Positions 18,167 through 28,290 of a DNA stretch of 64,000 nucleotides are shown in pieces; within the stretch, counting starts at the first letter, position 1; every line of letters starts with the position of its first letter. Where the stretch lies: the NCBI GenBank assembly GCA_000381585.1, contig KB906740.1, positions 62,001-126,000 on the forward strand, read 5' to 3'. Position numbers and translations under genes: made by a program. A model generated the notes under the pieces. It did no database searches, was not told the DNA's origin, and saw only the letters and a program-made list of their open reading frames with translations. Source of the DNA: Acidobacteriaceae bacterium KBS 83 (GTDB taxonomy: Bacteria; Acidobacteriota; Terriglobia; Terriglobales; Acidobacteriaceae).

Positions 18167-19951
18167 TTATCTTCGTAGAGATTTTTCCTGCGGCGCAGTT
18201 TTTACACGACCACTCTCGGCGGCTTGTGATGTTGGACTCGAGTTAACTTCCGCGGGTTCGACGCGAATCGATCCCATCATTCCTTTATCCTCGTGCTCCA
18301 GTAAATGGCAGTGATATGGGAACGTCCCGATCGTATTCGGATCGCGGAAATCCATCCGCAGGCGCACGCTGGGATACGACAATGTGTGTCCATTGAAGTA
18401 CGGCACATTTACCGTATCGCGAAGAAAGTTTTCACGCACGTCATGTCCCGTGTACTGAAGCAGCAAGAAATGCAGCTGGTGTATGTGGAAGGCATGCAAC
18501 TCACTGGAACGGTTCTCGATGATCCAGTCCTCGACCGTTCCCTGCTGTGCAACGATGTTCGGGATCTCCGAGTTCATATCAAACATCTTCGGAGTCTGCC
18601 CATCTACCGTCAGGTAAAACTCGTCGGCGCTTTGTGGAGCATTTGGATCAGCTAGCTTTTCTGAGAAATACAGGTGTCGCACGCGCACCGGCTCTACTTC
18701 TCCAAGCCAGGTTTCACGCGGCGGGGACAGCGGCTGCGGGATTCGCTGCAATGTGGATCGCGGCTCAGCCGCAGTCGGTGAGGCAACGATCTCGGCGAGC
18801 GTACGATTCGGGTCATTCTCTCCACCAGGACCGGTATCCACGCTGCGCGTTACCAGCAGACCCGTCTCGCCCTGCGGAGGCCCTTGAAGAATAAATTCGA
18901 CGCGCGCGCCCGGTGGAACGCCAAAATGTCTCTGCCAATTGACAGGATCGCCGCCGATGCCATTGCGATCGATTGGCACGCCATCCATCGCTACCAGTCC
19001 GAGCGGCTGGGGCGAGCCCCCAAACAAAACCTCAAGGTTGAGATATGTGATAGCGGAGGCATTCAACACGCGCCACAATTGCTTCTCGCCCGGCCGCATG
19101 TGAATCACCCCGGGCGGATAGTCAGGATAAGGAACCGGAACATAGTTGATAGACAGGTCCTTCGCCGGCTTACCGAAGCCCGTGCCGTTGTTGGCAGAGT
19201 CGCCATCCTTGTCTACCATGAACTTGGGCACGACCGGCTCAGACGCCGCCGGCTGCGCATTCGGATGCATCAGGTCCTGATCGCGAATGATGAATACGCG
19301 CTCCGCCAGTCCGGCAACTTCCTTTCTCGCACGCTCGATTCCTTCCACAATTAACGCCGCCGATGCTCCACCAAGCACCTGCTCTTTGCTGAAGCCATGA
19401 ATGTGCGGGTGATACCAGTACAGCCCCGGCGGCTCATCCTGCGGAATGCGGAAGCGATATTCGAAGGGTGCATCGCCTGGCTGCAGTGATGTCTTCATGA
19501 CATCGTCTTCATGACAGGTCGGTGGAATGGTTAAGCCATGGAAGTGGAGATTCGTGGATACCGGACTCATCACGAGCGTGCTGGTGCAAAGCCGCTTTGT
19601 ATCAGCATCGTTGCTCTGGTGATGCATGTGCGCAGCCGCATGGTCCGCTGGCTCCTGGTCCGTGAGTGCATTCTTCAAATGGATGATCACTTCATCGCCA
19701 GGGCTCACGCGGAGGTTGGGCGATTCCCGGCCCTCGGCATCGGTATAGCAGTAGCGAGTCGTGCCGTCGGACTGCCTGGAGTTCCTGGCGGTTAACGTCA
19801 CCTCCAAAACGCCGTTCGTGCTGCGAAGATCCGCAGGTTCTTCCACTGTGCTGCCGGGCTGCGGGCGCGGGCATGCCTCTTGTGCCGCTGAAGCAGATGG
19901 CAGCGCCGATGTCGAGGCGGCGAGCAACAAGCTCCCAATTGCAATCAGCAT
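18167..19951 (-). CDS. Multicopper oxidase (laccase-like), secreted
   Basis: 594 residues. All four copper-binding strings are present: LHFHGLTIPP and WYHPHIHG in the first cupredoxin domain, and HAFHIHQLHF and HCHLLEHEDKGMMG in the last. The Met in the last string is the expected axial ligand of the type 1 copper. I start at 19951, giving a good signal peptide (MLIAIGSLLLAASTSALPSASAA); the frame is open to 20083 but only with a weak TTG start. Substrates could be phenolics, metals or copper itself; sequence does not decide. No partner copper genes lie nearby. Confidence 0.9.
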   Translation of the reverse strand: MLIAIGSLLLAASTSALPSASAAQEACPRPQPGSTVEEPADLRSTNGVLEVTLTARNSRQSDGTTRYCYTDAEGRESPNLRVSPGDEVIIHLKNALTDQEPADHAAAHMHHQSNDADTKRLCTSTLVMSPVSTNLHFHGLTIPPTCHEDDVMKTSLQPGDAPFEYRFRIPQDEPPGLYWYHPHIHGFSKEQVLGGASAALIVEGIERARKEVAGLAERVFIIRDQDLMHPNAQPAASEPVVPKFMVDKDGDSANNGTGFGKPAKDLSINYVPVPYPDYPPGVIHMRPGEKQLWRVLNASAITYLNLEVLFGGSPQPLGLVAMDGVPIDRNGIGGDPVNWQRHFGVPPGARVEFILQGPPQGETGLLVTRSVDTGPGGENDPNRTLAEIVASPTAAEPRSTLQRIPQPLSPPRETWLGEVEPVRVRHLYFSEKLADPNAPQSADEFYLTVDGQTPKMFDMNSEIPNIVAQQGTVEDWIIENRSSELHAFHIHQLHFLLLQYTGHDVRENFLRDTVNVPYFNGHTLSYPSVRLRMDFRDPNTIGTFPYHCHLLEHEDKGMMGSIRVEPAEVNSSPTSQAAESGRVKTAPQEKSLRR

Positions 19952-20213
19952 GTGATGAGGGGGTGACGGAGCACACAGAGAGGTGCTGCATGGATAATCA
20001 GGCTGAATACGATTGCCACTCAGATATTCTGGCAAGCCTCCGCCGCGAGCGTGTGAATAAGGGATGAACAAAGCGAATTTCAAAGATGCTTCCTGAGACC
20101 GAATGCGCCGGCATCACGCTCTACTTGATCATCGGCTCAGAAAGCTCTGCCACGCGCGACAGAGTTCCATCATCCGGCACATGTCAACCCGGCAGTTACT
20201 ATATTAACCGTCG

Positions 20214-23165
20214 ATGAAAACAAGAGAACAGGTAATTCGGAAGTCTCTCAATAACACTTTCGATCCATGCAGGGTCTCGCTGGCCGGCACGCTGGGGGTG
20301 GCCACGCTCTTTGCTTTCGGGCAGGCGCTTTTCGCGCAGCAGCAGGATCAGCCGAGGAAGCCGATGCAGGCCACGCTTGAAGATGGGGCGGAGTACCGCT
20401 GGCTGAATAAAACCGTGATCGACTCCCGCCTGCTGGACGGCATGGAAAATCTCGCCACCTGGTCCTTCAAAGGCGAAGGAGAGATGACGCTCTCCGCCGA
20501 ACATAAAATGGATGGCGAGCATTCTCTGAAGATCGAGTCCACTTTCAACGTTGCCCGCGTCGACGGCAGCGGAGAATGGGAAGATCTGATCGCGACGCGC
20601 AAGTTCCCCAGCGAGGACTGGCGGAAATACACCCGCATTTCGCTTTGGGTGTATGCGGAGGTTGCCGGTGCCCCGGCGCTCGCTGCATCTCTCACGCTTC
20701 ACAATGAGGGCGCGCATCAACTGCCGGACCAGTACAACGAAGGCCGCGACGAATCGCTGCTCCTGAACAATCATGGGTGGACCCACCTTGTATGGGAGAT
20801 CGCGCCGCTTGATCGGGACAAAGTCACGGCACTCGATTTTGCCTACAGCTTGCCGAAGATGTTCCCTGATCCTGGCGATCGCACCATTCTCTATATTGAT
20901 CAACTCGAGTTGCAGTCCGTGGTTCCCGATCACGTGGAAGGCTGGGATGTCGCCGCGGGCAAAATTGCTTTCAGTCACAGCGGATACACAATTGGCTCCT
21001 CAAAATCGGCCATCGCCAGCAACCTGACGGCGCGTGAATTTTCCGTCATCGAGCAAAGCACCGGCAAAGTGGCTCTTACGAAGCTGGTGGAAGAGAAACA
21101 CACCAGCCTTGGTGCTTACCAGGTGTTGGGCTTCTCCGAGTTGCAGAAACCGGGAACCTACCAGATCCGCGCCGGCAACGAGCTGACTCGACCCTTTGTC
21201 ATTGCCGACAACGCATGGGACAGCAGCGTCTCGAAAACCATCAACTTCATGTACAGCGAACGCTGCGGAACCGTCATTCCCGGCATTCATGGCATCTGTC
21301 ACCAGGACGACTACACGCTCCACGGCGACAAACGCATCGTCGTCAGCGGCGGCTATCACGATGCAGGAGATCTGACCGCAACCGGAAATATCACCGGGAT
21401 GACCTACGCGCTGCTCTCTTACGCGGAACGCCTTGCGCAACAGCAGGAAAACCCCGAACTCCGCGACCGGCTTCTCGAAGAAGGGAAATGGGGACTGGCC
21501 TGGATTCTCAAGACCAGCTTTGGCGACGGATATCGCAGCACCGGTCAGTTGATCAGTTACTGGACGAATGGAATCATCGGCGATGCCGATGATCGCTTCG
21601 GCCAGGCCGTCAACGATCCGGAGTGGAATTTTCGCGTTGCCGCCGATGAAGCACTCGCTGCCCGCGTATTGAAAGATACCGATCCGGAGCTTGCGAATCG
21701 CAGCCTGGCGACGGCGAAACAGGACTGGAAATATGCAGTCGAAGGCTTGAAGAATGCGCCGCTTCTCCCGGAGGTTTACGGAGCGAAGGACGAACTGGAG
21801 CGCATCTCCTTCGGGGCGATCGCATCCGTCGATCTGTTTCGCGCCACCGGCGAGAAGCAATACGCGGATGAGGCCATTGCGCTCGGCGATCTCATTCTGC
21901 AGTCGCAGGAGCGCAGGTTGCAGCCATGGAGCGTTCCGATCACTGGGTACTTCTACTCCGGCCCAAAACGCGAGAATCTATTTCATCGATTCCATATTGG
22001 CGAGGAAGAGCAGCCGATTGTCGCTCTCGCTCATTTATGCGGGGCGTTTCCTGAGAACAATGAATGGATCAAGTGGTATGCGGCGATCGTTCTGCATTCC
22101 CGCTACTATCAACAAGCAGTCGCGGCCTTCGATGCTCCGTACGATGTCCTGCCCGCCGCTATCTATCGCGAAAGCGAAGTTCGCCTGATTCCTGAGGCCG
22201 AGAAATGGCGGCCGCTGCGCGCGGCTGATCGCGACTCCTATCTCGAGCAGGTGCATCACGGGGTGCCGCTAGGCGGCGAATACTATCTCCGCAGATTTCC
22301 CGTCTGGTTCAACTTCCGTGGCAACTCCAGCGTGCTGCTCTCTGGGGCAAAGGCTCTTTCTACTGCAGCGCAGGTCCGCGGCGATCTGGATGCGGGAGAC
22401 CTAGCGCAAGAGCAGGCACAGTGGCTCATGGGACGGAACCCCTTCTCTTCCAGCATCATGTATGGTGAAGGCTACGATTGGACGCCACTCTACAGCGTTC
22501 GCTCAGGCCAGATGGTAGGTGCTCTTCCCGTAGGCATCGAAACAAGAGGCAACAGCGATGCGCCCTACTGGCCGACGCAGATTTGCTGGACATATAAAGA
22601 GGTTTGGAGCCAGCCGGCAGGCGAGTGGATCTGGCTGATGCGAGATCTGAACGGCCCGGCGGTGGTCCGCGGAGTCTCCGGTAGCGACGATCAGACAGTA
22701 GAATTCCGCGACGAACACACTGGTTTCACAAAGTCTATTGCGCCCTCCAACGGCGCATTTCGTGTTCTATTGCCGCAAGGTCAATACTCCGTGCGGCAAG
22801 GCACCACGCGCACAACGCTGACAGCGCTCTCGGCCGGCAGCTACGACATCGACCTGCATCCTGATAAAGCCGTTGATTACGCAGTGACGACGGAAACGGA
22901 AGCTTCAGGGGACATCGTCCTTCACGTGGCCGCACATGGCTCCGGCCCCCACACATTTTCCCTGCGAGCGGACAATCTCGATTTGAAGGAAACACCGCAG
23001 CAGACGGTGATGCTCACTTCCGAGAAATCCGGGAGCGTGACCTGGCACGTACATATCCTCTCAGCCGATACTCCCTGGGTGGCTGTCGTAATTGCCGACA
23101 ATGCCGTGGTCAATCGTCGCGAGATCACAGGCACAGCGCAACCTCAATCAAACCTGCGTCCTTGA
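20214..23165 (+). CDS. Glycoside hydrolase family 9 (endoglucanase-type), secreted
   Basis: 983 residues. A signal peptide (cleavage near GQALFAQQQ), a jelly-roll N-terminal region (about 25-245), a CelD_N Ig-like domain (about 255-335), then the GH9 (alpha/alpha)6 barrel starting near INFMYSERCG. The GGYHDAGDLTATGN string carries the catalytic-base Asp pair typical of GH9. The C-terminal catalytic segment (LMGRNPFSSS, then QICWTYKEVW) departs from the usual NEVAINYNA form, so the acid Glu is uncertain. A beta-sandwich tail follows. It likely attacks beta-glucans such as cellulose. The start has no clear ribosome site. Confidence 0.85.
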   Translation: MKTREQVIRKSLNNTFDPCRVSLAGTLGVATLFAFGQALFAQQQDQPRKPMQATLEDGAEYRWLNKTVIDSRLLDGMENLATWSFKGEGEMTLSAEHKMDGEHSLKIESTFNVARVDGSGEWEDLIATRKFPSEDWRKYTRISLWVYAEVAGAPALAASLTLHNEGAHQLPDQYNEGRDESLLLNNHGWTHLVWEIAPLDRDKVTALDFAYSLPKMFPDPGDRTILYIDQLELQSVVPDHVEGWDVAAGKIAFSHSGYTIGSSKSAIASNLTAREFSVIEQSTGKVALTKLVEEKHTSLGAYQVLGFSELQKPGTYQIRAGNELTRPFVIADNAWDSSVSKTINFMYSERCGTVIPGIHGICHQDDYTLHGDKRIVVSGGYHDAGDLTATGNITGMTYALLSYAERLAQQQENPELRDRLLEEGKWGLAWILKTSFGDGYRSTGQLISYWTNGIIGDADDRFGQAVNDPEWNFRVAADEALAARVLKDTDPELANRSLATAKQDWKYAVEGLKNAPLLPEVYGAKDELERISFGAIASVDLFRATGEKQYADEAIALGDLILQSQERRLQPWSVPITGYFYSGPKRENLFHRFHIGEEEQPIVALAHLCGAFPENNEWIKWYAAIVLHSRYYQQAVAAFDAPYDVLPAAIYRESEVRLIPEAEKWRPLRAADRDSYLEQVHHGVPLGGEYYLRRFPVWFNFRGNSSVLLSGAKALSTAAQVRGDLDAGDLAQEQAQWLMGRNPFSSSIMYGEGYDWTPLYSVRSGQMVGALPVGIETRGNSDAPYWPTQICWTYKEVWSQPAGEWIWLMRDLNGPAVVRGVSGSDDQTVEFRDEHTGFTKSIAPSNGAFRVLLPQGQYSVRQGTTRTTLTALSAGSYDIDLHPDKAVDYAVTTETEASGDIVLHVAAHGSGPHTFSLRADNLDLKETPQQTVMLTSEKSGSVTWHVHILSADTPWVAVVIADNAVVNRREITGTAQPQSNLRP

Positions 23166-23181
23166 AAGTGCAGGCGCGCAG

Positions 23182-23910
23182 CTACTCCGCATCGTGAAAG
23201 ATGATACCCAGCGTGCGCCGATGTCCATGGCGAATCCTGCTCACGCCGTGCCGTAGATTGACGCGGTAGGTGCCGCGCGCACCCTGCACCGGACGATGAT
23301 GCACAGCGAATGCCACCGCATCGCCCTGCCACAACGGCACCACTTCCACGCGCGACTGCATACGTGGACGCTGCTCCGCCAGTACGAAATCGCCGCCGCG
23401 AAAATCCAGTCCGGGTTCGGATAGCAAGACCGCTACCTGGATCGGGAACACATGCTCGCCATACAAATCCTGGTGCAGGCAGTTGTAATCGCCTTCGCCA
23501 TATTGCAACAGCAGCGGTGTCGGGCGGCCCTGGCCCGCACCGTGACAGCGCTCAAGGAACTCAGCATGCTTCGGAGGGTAGCGCACCTCGGTGCGCAGGG
23601 CTTCGTTCCAACGATTCGCAATCGGTGCCAGGCGCGGATACAGATGCGTCCTTAAATCCCCCACAAGCTTGGGCAGCGGGTACCGGAAATATTTGTATTC
23701 GCCGCGTCCAAAACCATGTCGTGCCATCACAACGCGGCTGCGAAATGCTGCATCGTCCGGGTACATCGCCGTGACAGATTCGCACTCGTCGGAAGTAAGC
23801 AGTTGTTCAAGGACTGCGCCGCCATATTCGTTCAGATCGATTTCAATCCGCTCCCAGGCGATGCTGCTCAGTCGTTCCGCAATGGTCTCCGCCGCCACTT
23901 CCCTGCTCAT
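23182..23910 (-). CDS. 2-oxoglutarate/Fe(II)-dependent oxygenase (prolyl-4-hydroxylase-like)
   Basis: 242 residues, no signal peptide. The metal-binding facial triad can be read as HQD (in CLHQDLYGEH) and the distal His in FAVHHRPV; the Arg of TYRVNLRHG is placed to bind 2-oxoglutarate. The family hydroxylates proteins or small molecules. The gene is convergent with the GH9 gene, whose stop lies 17 bases away. Target unknown. Confidence 0.82.
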   Translation of the reverse strand: MSREVAAETIAERLSSIAWERIEIDLNEYGGAVLEQLLTSDECESVTAMYPDDAAFRSRVVMARHGFGRGEYKYFRYPLPKLVGDLRTHLYPRLAPIANRWNEALRTEVRYPPKHAEFLERCHGAGQGRPTPLLLQYGEGDYNCLHQDLYGEHVFPIQVAVLLSEPGLDFRGGDFVLAEQRPRMQSRVEVVPLWQGDAVAFAVHHRPVQGARGTYRVNLRHGVSRIRHGHRRTLGIIFHDAE

Positions 23911-23976
23911 GAATCCAATCTAGCGGGCACGATTATGCCGATGCACTCCATTTCTTGCCGCTGAATTCTCCTGAGC

Positions 23977-24643
23977 TCACTCCTCTTCGACAATCAAAAC
24001 GTCCCATGGTTGGATCGTCACTTTTCGCTGTGGACGCCCCGATGCCTCGTCGGCAGATCGATTCCGCTGCCCGCCGTATACCGGCCCGATGCGCTTCAGC
24101 TCATTGCCGGTGCGCGACACTTCGGCGTACGCGCGGTTTGGTTCAAAATCGTGTGACAGCACGCCTCTCCAGTACGTCTCTTGGCCTGAGTTGACAGACG
24201 CCCAGTGCCAATACTCGATCAGGTTCGCGCCATTCGACAGGTGCGTGTACACATTCAGCCGAAGTTGGCCATCGTACGGCGGATACTGATAGGCCGAGGT
24301 CCAGTCCGTGCTCTGCGCGTTGGTCTCCGTTACCAGGTAGTTGGCATGTTGCAGTGAGCGGCTGTAGTCACCCTGCTCCGTCTGCGTCCAGCTATCCATA
24401 TTGTCCTGCGGCCCGAACTGACAGATGTTGTCCGCAACCAGATCGAGCGAACGGCTCACATCGTACTCATTCCTGTCCTCCTTCATCATGCCGCCGTAAT
24501 CTGTCGTCACGAACTGACGCGGCCCGCAGTGATCGCGGACAAGCTGGGCTTGCCATGCCAGCAAGTCCGTGACCCGCATCTGCCTTTGAAGATGGACCTT
24601 GCGCGGAGCAGAGACCCGCGGCCGCAAGTAATACGGCAGTCAT
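23977..24643 (-). pseudogene. Relic of a secreted GH42 beta-galactosidase
   Basis: The open part (23977-24627) keeps the region around the GH42 nucleophile (YLVTETNAQSTDW) and the end of the barrel (YWHWASVNSGQETYWRGVLSHDFEPN). The N-terminal barrel half with the acid/base Glu is missing, and after NELKRIGP the trimerisation domain is replaced by about 30 residues ending in WDVLIVEEE, like the family's last beta strands. A signal-peptide-like start (MTAVLLAAAGLCSAQ from 24643) lies just upstream in a different frame. At least two deletions and one frameshift therefore explain it. It is almost surely not a working enzyme. Confidence 0.7.
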
Positions 24644-24949
24644 CCAGGCAGCACGTAGCCTCTATAGCGCAACTTCGTCGTCATCTTGCTCAATTCGCCT
24701 CTATGCTGCGCCACATTGTGCCGCGTCGTCCTCTGTAGCATCCCGTCTCCTGCGTTCTCTGCGATGCTGAGCTCTCTCGGCTCGCGTTGGAGAGTCTACT
24801 CGTTCCCAACGAAGAGCGTTTTCTCGGCCGTATCAAGTGATCTCATGAATCCCAGCCGAGGTCCATCCCATTTCGCTGGCGTGTTCTTGCGGTCACCCTC
24901 TAGAATTCCCGCCATTCTCCCCGAATCTGGTCCATGATCGAGAACGCCC
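24644..24949. other. Intergenic stretch without a gene
   Basis: About 300 bases between the GH42 relic and the DUF1761 gene. I see no open frame with family similarity and no clear hairpin. The left part may be the old promoter region of the GH42 gene and the right part the promoter of the gene at 24950. Confidence 0.4.
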
Positions 24950-25378
24950 ATGCCAGTCGTCCGTCACAACCCTCTCGCTATCGCCGTCGCAACGTTGGTC
25001 TATTTCTTCCTTGGCGCCGTATGGTTCACCACGTTTATGAACCCGTGGCTCGCCGGCATCGGCCGCACCATTGAATCGCTCAAGGCCTCCGGCGTGCCCC
25101 CATGGCTGGGCTATGTGGTCGCACTTATTATGACGGCGATCATCGCGACCGCTCTTTCATGGATCATTCAGGCGACGGGTCCGCAAACTGCAGCTCGCGG
25201 CGCCACTATCGCAGCCGCATTATGGCTCGCATTCGTCTTCACCACATGGGCCACTGAGTACGCCTTCGAAGCCCGCAGCCTTTCCATCCTTGCCATCAAC
25301 ACCGGCTACCCGCTGGTCGGCATGCTGCTGATGGGCCTGATCATCGGTGGCTGGAAAGCAAAGGCGCGTGTTGGCTGA
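24950..25378 (+). CDS. DUF1761 membrane protein
   Basis: 142 residues with four membrane helices. The pattern VATLVYFFLGAVWFTTFMNP at the N-terminus, the central ALSWIIQATGPQTAARGA and the C-terminal LLMGLIIGGWK fit DUF1761, a family of unknown role in the inner membrane. It lies 102 bases upstream of trpC on the same strand; shared transcription is possible but nothing links its function to tryptophan. Confidence 0.8.
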   Translation: MPVVRHNPLAIAVATLVYFFLGAVWFTTFMNPWLAGIGRTIESLKASGVPPWLGYVVALIMTAIIATALSWIIQATGPQTAARGATIAAALWLAFVFTTWATEYAFEARSLSILAINTGYPLVGMLLMGLIIGGWKAKARVG

Positions 25379-25480
25379 ATCCCGTGACGCGATCGTTTCA
25401 TCCATATACTCAAGGGAAAGGAACCCTCTGAGGAATGCCGAATCGCCGTGGCCTGATCCTGGAAACGGATCTCCGAACGG

Positions 25481-26317
25481 ATGCCTGATCGGGCTCCAGA
25501 TCGAATCTTGACTGAGATTCTCGCGCGCACACGCCAAGATCTGGGCCAGCGTATGGAGCAAACGCCCCGCGCGCTTTTGGAGCAGCAGGCGCTGCTCCAC
25601 GCGCCGCGCGGCTTTGCTGCCACGCTGCGTAGCCGCTCCCGGAGCGGCCCTGCCGTGATCGCGGAGCTCAAGAAGGCCTCCCCCTCCAAGGGACTCATCC
25701 GCGCCGACTTCTCTGCGGCTGCTCTGGCGCCCTCTATGCAGGTCGGTGGCGCCGCGGCGCTTTCCGTCCTTACCGACGAGCCTTTTTTTCAGGGCAGCCT
25801 TGCGAATCTCGCAGCCGCCTCCCGCGCCACGACCCTCCCGTGCCTGCGCAAGGACTTCATCATTGACGAGTACCAGATCGTCGAAGCCCGGGCCCATGGA
25901 GCGGATGCGGTGCTGCTCATCGTCGCGGCGCTCTCCGATACCGAACTCGAACAGCTCTCCAAAGCCGCCGGCGATTACGCGCTCGATGTGCTTTGCGAGG
26001 TCCACACGCGCGAGGAGGCGCAGCGCATTCGTCACCTCGGGTGTAGCATGTTTGGCGTGAACAATCGCGACCTGCGCACCTTCGATGTGCGCCTTGAAAC
26101 TTCGCTTGAACTCGCCTCGGAGCTTCCTTCCGATGCTGTGCTCGTTGCTGAAAGCGGCATCAACGATCCCGCCGATTATGCCCGCTTGCGCGCCGCCGGT
26201 TTTAGTGCGTTTCTCATCGGCGAAAAGTTCATGCGTCAATCCGATCCCGGCCGCGCGCTCGATGCCTGGATTCAAGAGGCAATGAAGCACGCCGCCTCGA
26301 GCTTCATTCCGTCCTGA
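25481..26317 (+). CDS. trpC: Indole-3-glycerol phosphate synthase
   Basis: Fourth step of tryptophan synthesis: closes the indole ring from CdRP. 278 residues, a TIM barrel with the catalytic segments VIAELKKASPSKG, CLRKDFIIDEYQ, DAVLLIVAAL, GVNNRDLRTF and LVAESGI in order. First gene of trpC-trpF-trpB-trpA; trpF starts three bases after its stop. A possible -10 box TATACT is at 25405-25410, but no Trp-rich leader peptide or attenuator hairpin is visible before the gene. Confidence 0.96.
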   Translation: MPDRAPDRILTEILARTRQDLGQRMEQTPRALLEQQALLHAPRGFAATLRSRSRSGPAVIAELKKASPSKGLIRADFSAAALAPSMQVGGAAALSVLTDEPFFQGSLANLAAASRATTLPCLRKDFIIDEYQIVEARAHGADAVLLIVAALSDTELEQLSKAAGDYALDVLCEVHTREEAQRIRHLGCSMFGVNNRDLRTFDVRLETSLELASELPSDAVLVAESGINDPADYARLRAAGFSAFLIGEKFMRQSDPGRALDAWIQEAMKHAASSFIPS

Positions 26318-26320
26318 CAT

Positions 26321-27037
26321 ATGTGGATCAAGATTTGCGGTAACACCAGCCTTGCCGATGCGCAGCACGCCGCGAACAGCGGCGCCAGCGCACTCGGATT
26401 CATCTTCGCTCCCAGCCCGCGGCGCGTCACCGTGGATCAGGTGCGCGCCATCTCACCGTATCTACCGCGCAACGTGGAACGCTACGGCGTCTTCGTCGAT
26501 GCAAGTTTCGACGAAATCGCCGCCACCGTGCACGACGCTGACCTCACCGGTGTCCAACTTCACGCGAATAACGATCCTGATCTCCCGTGCCGCCTGCGGG
26601 CGCACTTCGCCGCCGAGCCGGCATCCTGCCCGATCAGCATCCTGGCCGTACTGGCCTTCAGCGATGACATGGAGCCGCAGATGGAAGCCGTCGCGCGCGA
26701 TGCCGCCCGCCACGGCGCAATCGACGCTCTGCTGATCGACTCGCGCAGCCCGATAGGCCATGGGGGCACCGGCACGCGCTATGACTGGCAGGCCGCGCAG
26801 CACATGTTCCGCAGAGTGGCGCCGCAACTGCGGCTCATCGCCGCCGGCGGCCTCAACCCGGACAATGTTGCGGAAGCTATCCGCACCCTTACTCCCTGGG
26901 GTGTCGATGTGGCTACAGGTGTCGAGGCCGCGCCCGGCCGCAAGGATCCCGTGCGCGTCCAGGCTTTCACCCGCAATGCACGCGATACCTTCGCGCAATT
27001 GGAAAAATCTCGGCGTCCCCGCGCTTCGCGACGTTAG
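26321..27037 (+). CDS. trpF: Phosphoribosylanthranilate isomerase
   Basis: Third step of tryptophan synthesis, an Amadori rearrangement. 238 residues. The catalytic Cys is in [13 protein letters not shown] (usual form KICGIT) and the catalytic Asp in [15 protein letters not shown]; the phosphate-binding loop is [12 protein letters not shown]. It follows trpC by three bases and precedes trpB by 35. Slightly longer than the usual 200-210 residues because of an insert near [10 protein letters not shown] and a basic tail. Confidence 0.94.
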   Translation: MWIKICGNTSLADAQHAANSGASALGFIFAPSPRRVTVDQVRAISPYLPRNVERYGVFVDASFDEIAATVHDADLTGVQLHANNDPDLPCRLRAHFAAEPASCPISILAVLAFSDDMEPQMEAVARDAARHGAIDALLIDSRSPIGHGGTGTRYDWQAAQHMFRRVAPQLRLIAAGGLNPDNVAEAIRTLTPWGVDVATGVEAAPGRKDPVRVQAFTRNARDTFAQLEKSRRPRASRR

Positions 27038-27072
27038 GGCAACGCGATACCCTAGAGCGAGAGGTAGATCGC

Positions 27073-28290
27073 ATGGAGACCCTAACCCCCACCCGCCTCG
27101 GGCGCTTTGGCGATTACGGCGGCCGCTACGTACCCGAAACCCTGATGGCCGCGCTCGAAGAGCTCGAAGCCGCCTATGAACAGGCCAAGGCTGATCCGAT
27201 CTTCCGCGCCGAACTCGACGCATTGTTGCGTGATTATGCCGGCCGCCCCACGCCGCTCTACTTCGCGCAGCGCCTCAGCGAACGTCTCGGCGGCGCGAAG
27301 ATCTATCTCAAGCGGGAAGACCTGCTCCACACTGGCGCGCACAAGATCAACAATTGCCTCGGCCAGGGTCTGCTTGCACAGCGCATGGGCAAGCAACGCA
27401 TCATCGCTGAGACCGGTGCAGGCCAACACGGCGTCGCCACTGCCACTATCTGCGCGCTGCTCGGCATGGAGTGCGTGGTCTACATGGGCGAGGAGGACAT
27501 GCGGCGACAGGAGTTGAATGTCTATCGTATGCGCCTGCTCGGCGCGGAGGTGCGCGGCGTCAGTTCCGGCTCGAAGACACTGAAGGACGCCATCAACGAA
27601 GCCATGCGCGATTGGGTCACGAACGTCCGCACAACCCACTATCTACTCGGCAGCGTGCTCGGCGCGCATCCTTACCCCACCATGGTGCGTGACTTCCATC
27701 GCATCACAGGTGAAGAGATCCGCCGGCAGATCGTCGAAAAGGAAGGCCGTCTGCCCTCTGCCGTTATCGCGTGCGTCGGTGGCGGTTCGAATGCCATGGG
27801 CGCGTTCTTCGACTTCGTGCGTGACCCTCAAGTCAAGCTTATCGGCGTCGAAGCCGGTGGCCGCTCCACTGCGCTTGGCGAGCACGCCGCGCGCTTCAGC
27901 GGTGGCTCACCTGGCGTGCTGCAGGGCACCTTCTCCTATGTTCTGCAGGACGAGCACGGCCAGGTTTCGCTCACCCACTCTGTCTCCGCGGGACTCGACT
28001 ACGCCTCCGTCGGCCCGGAGCATGCGGCCATGCACGACTCCGGCCGCGCCACCTACACCTCCGCCACCGACCAGCAGGCACTCGACGCCACCGTAATGCT
28101 CGCGCGCACCGAAGGCATCGTGCCCGCACTTGAGAGCGCCCACGCCGTCGCCGAAGCCATCCGCCTCGCGCCGACGTCGCTGTCGGAAGACATCTTCGTG
28201 GTCAACGTCTCAGGCCGCGGCGACAAGGACATGGGGATCCTCTCGCGTGAGCTTCATCTCGATGGCGCCGCCCAGGAGCAGGTCCGCTGA
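27073..28290 (+). CDS. trpB: Tryptophan synthase beta chain
   Basis: Joins indole and serine with PLP. 405 residues. The PLP Lys is in HTGAHKINN, the catalytic Glu in [13 protein letters not shown], and the phosphate loop is [10 protein letters not shown]; the C-terminal [11 protein letters not shown] is conserved. A GAGAGG ribosome site lies upstream. The stop TGA shares its last base with the ATG of trpA, consistent with equal synthesis of the two subunits that share an indole tunnel. Confidence 0.97.
   Translation: METLTPTRLGRFGDYGGRYVPETLMAALEELEAAYEQAKADPIFRAELDALLRDYAGRPTPLYFAQRLSERLGGAKIYLKREDLLHTGAHKINNCLGQGLLAQRMGKQRIIAETGAGQHGVATATICALLGMECVVYMGEEDMRRQELNVYRMRLLGAEVRGVSSGSKTLKDAINEAMRDWVTNVRTTHYLLGSVLGAHPYPTMVRDFHRITGEEIRRQIVEKEGRLPSAVIACVGGGSNAMGAFFDFVRDPQVKLIGVEAGGRSTALGEHAARFSGGSPGVLQGTFSYVLQDEHGQVSLTHSVSAGLDYASVGPEHAAMHDSGRATYTSATDQQALDATVMLARTEGIVPALESAHAVAEAIRLAPTSLSEDIFVVNVSGRGDKDMGILSRELHLDGAAQEQVR

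Noticed and set aside
25379-25480. A trp attenuator before trpC
   Set aside because: No short frame with Trp codons and no alternative hairpins with a T run were found.
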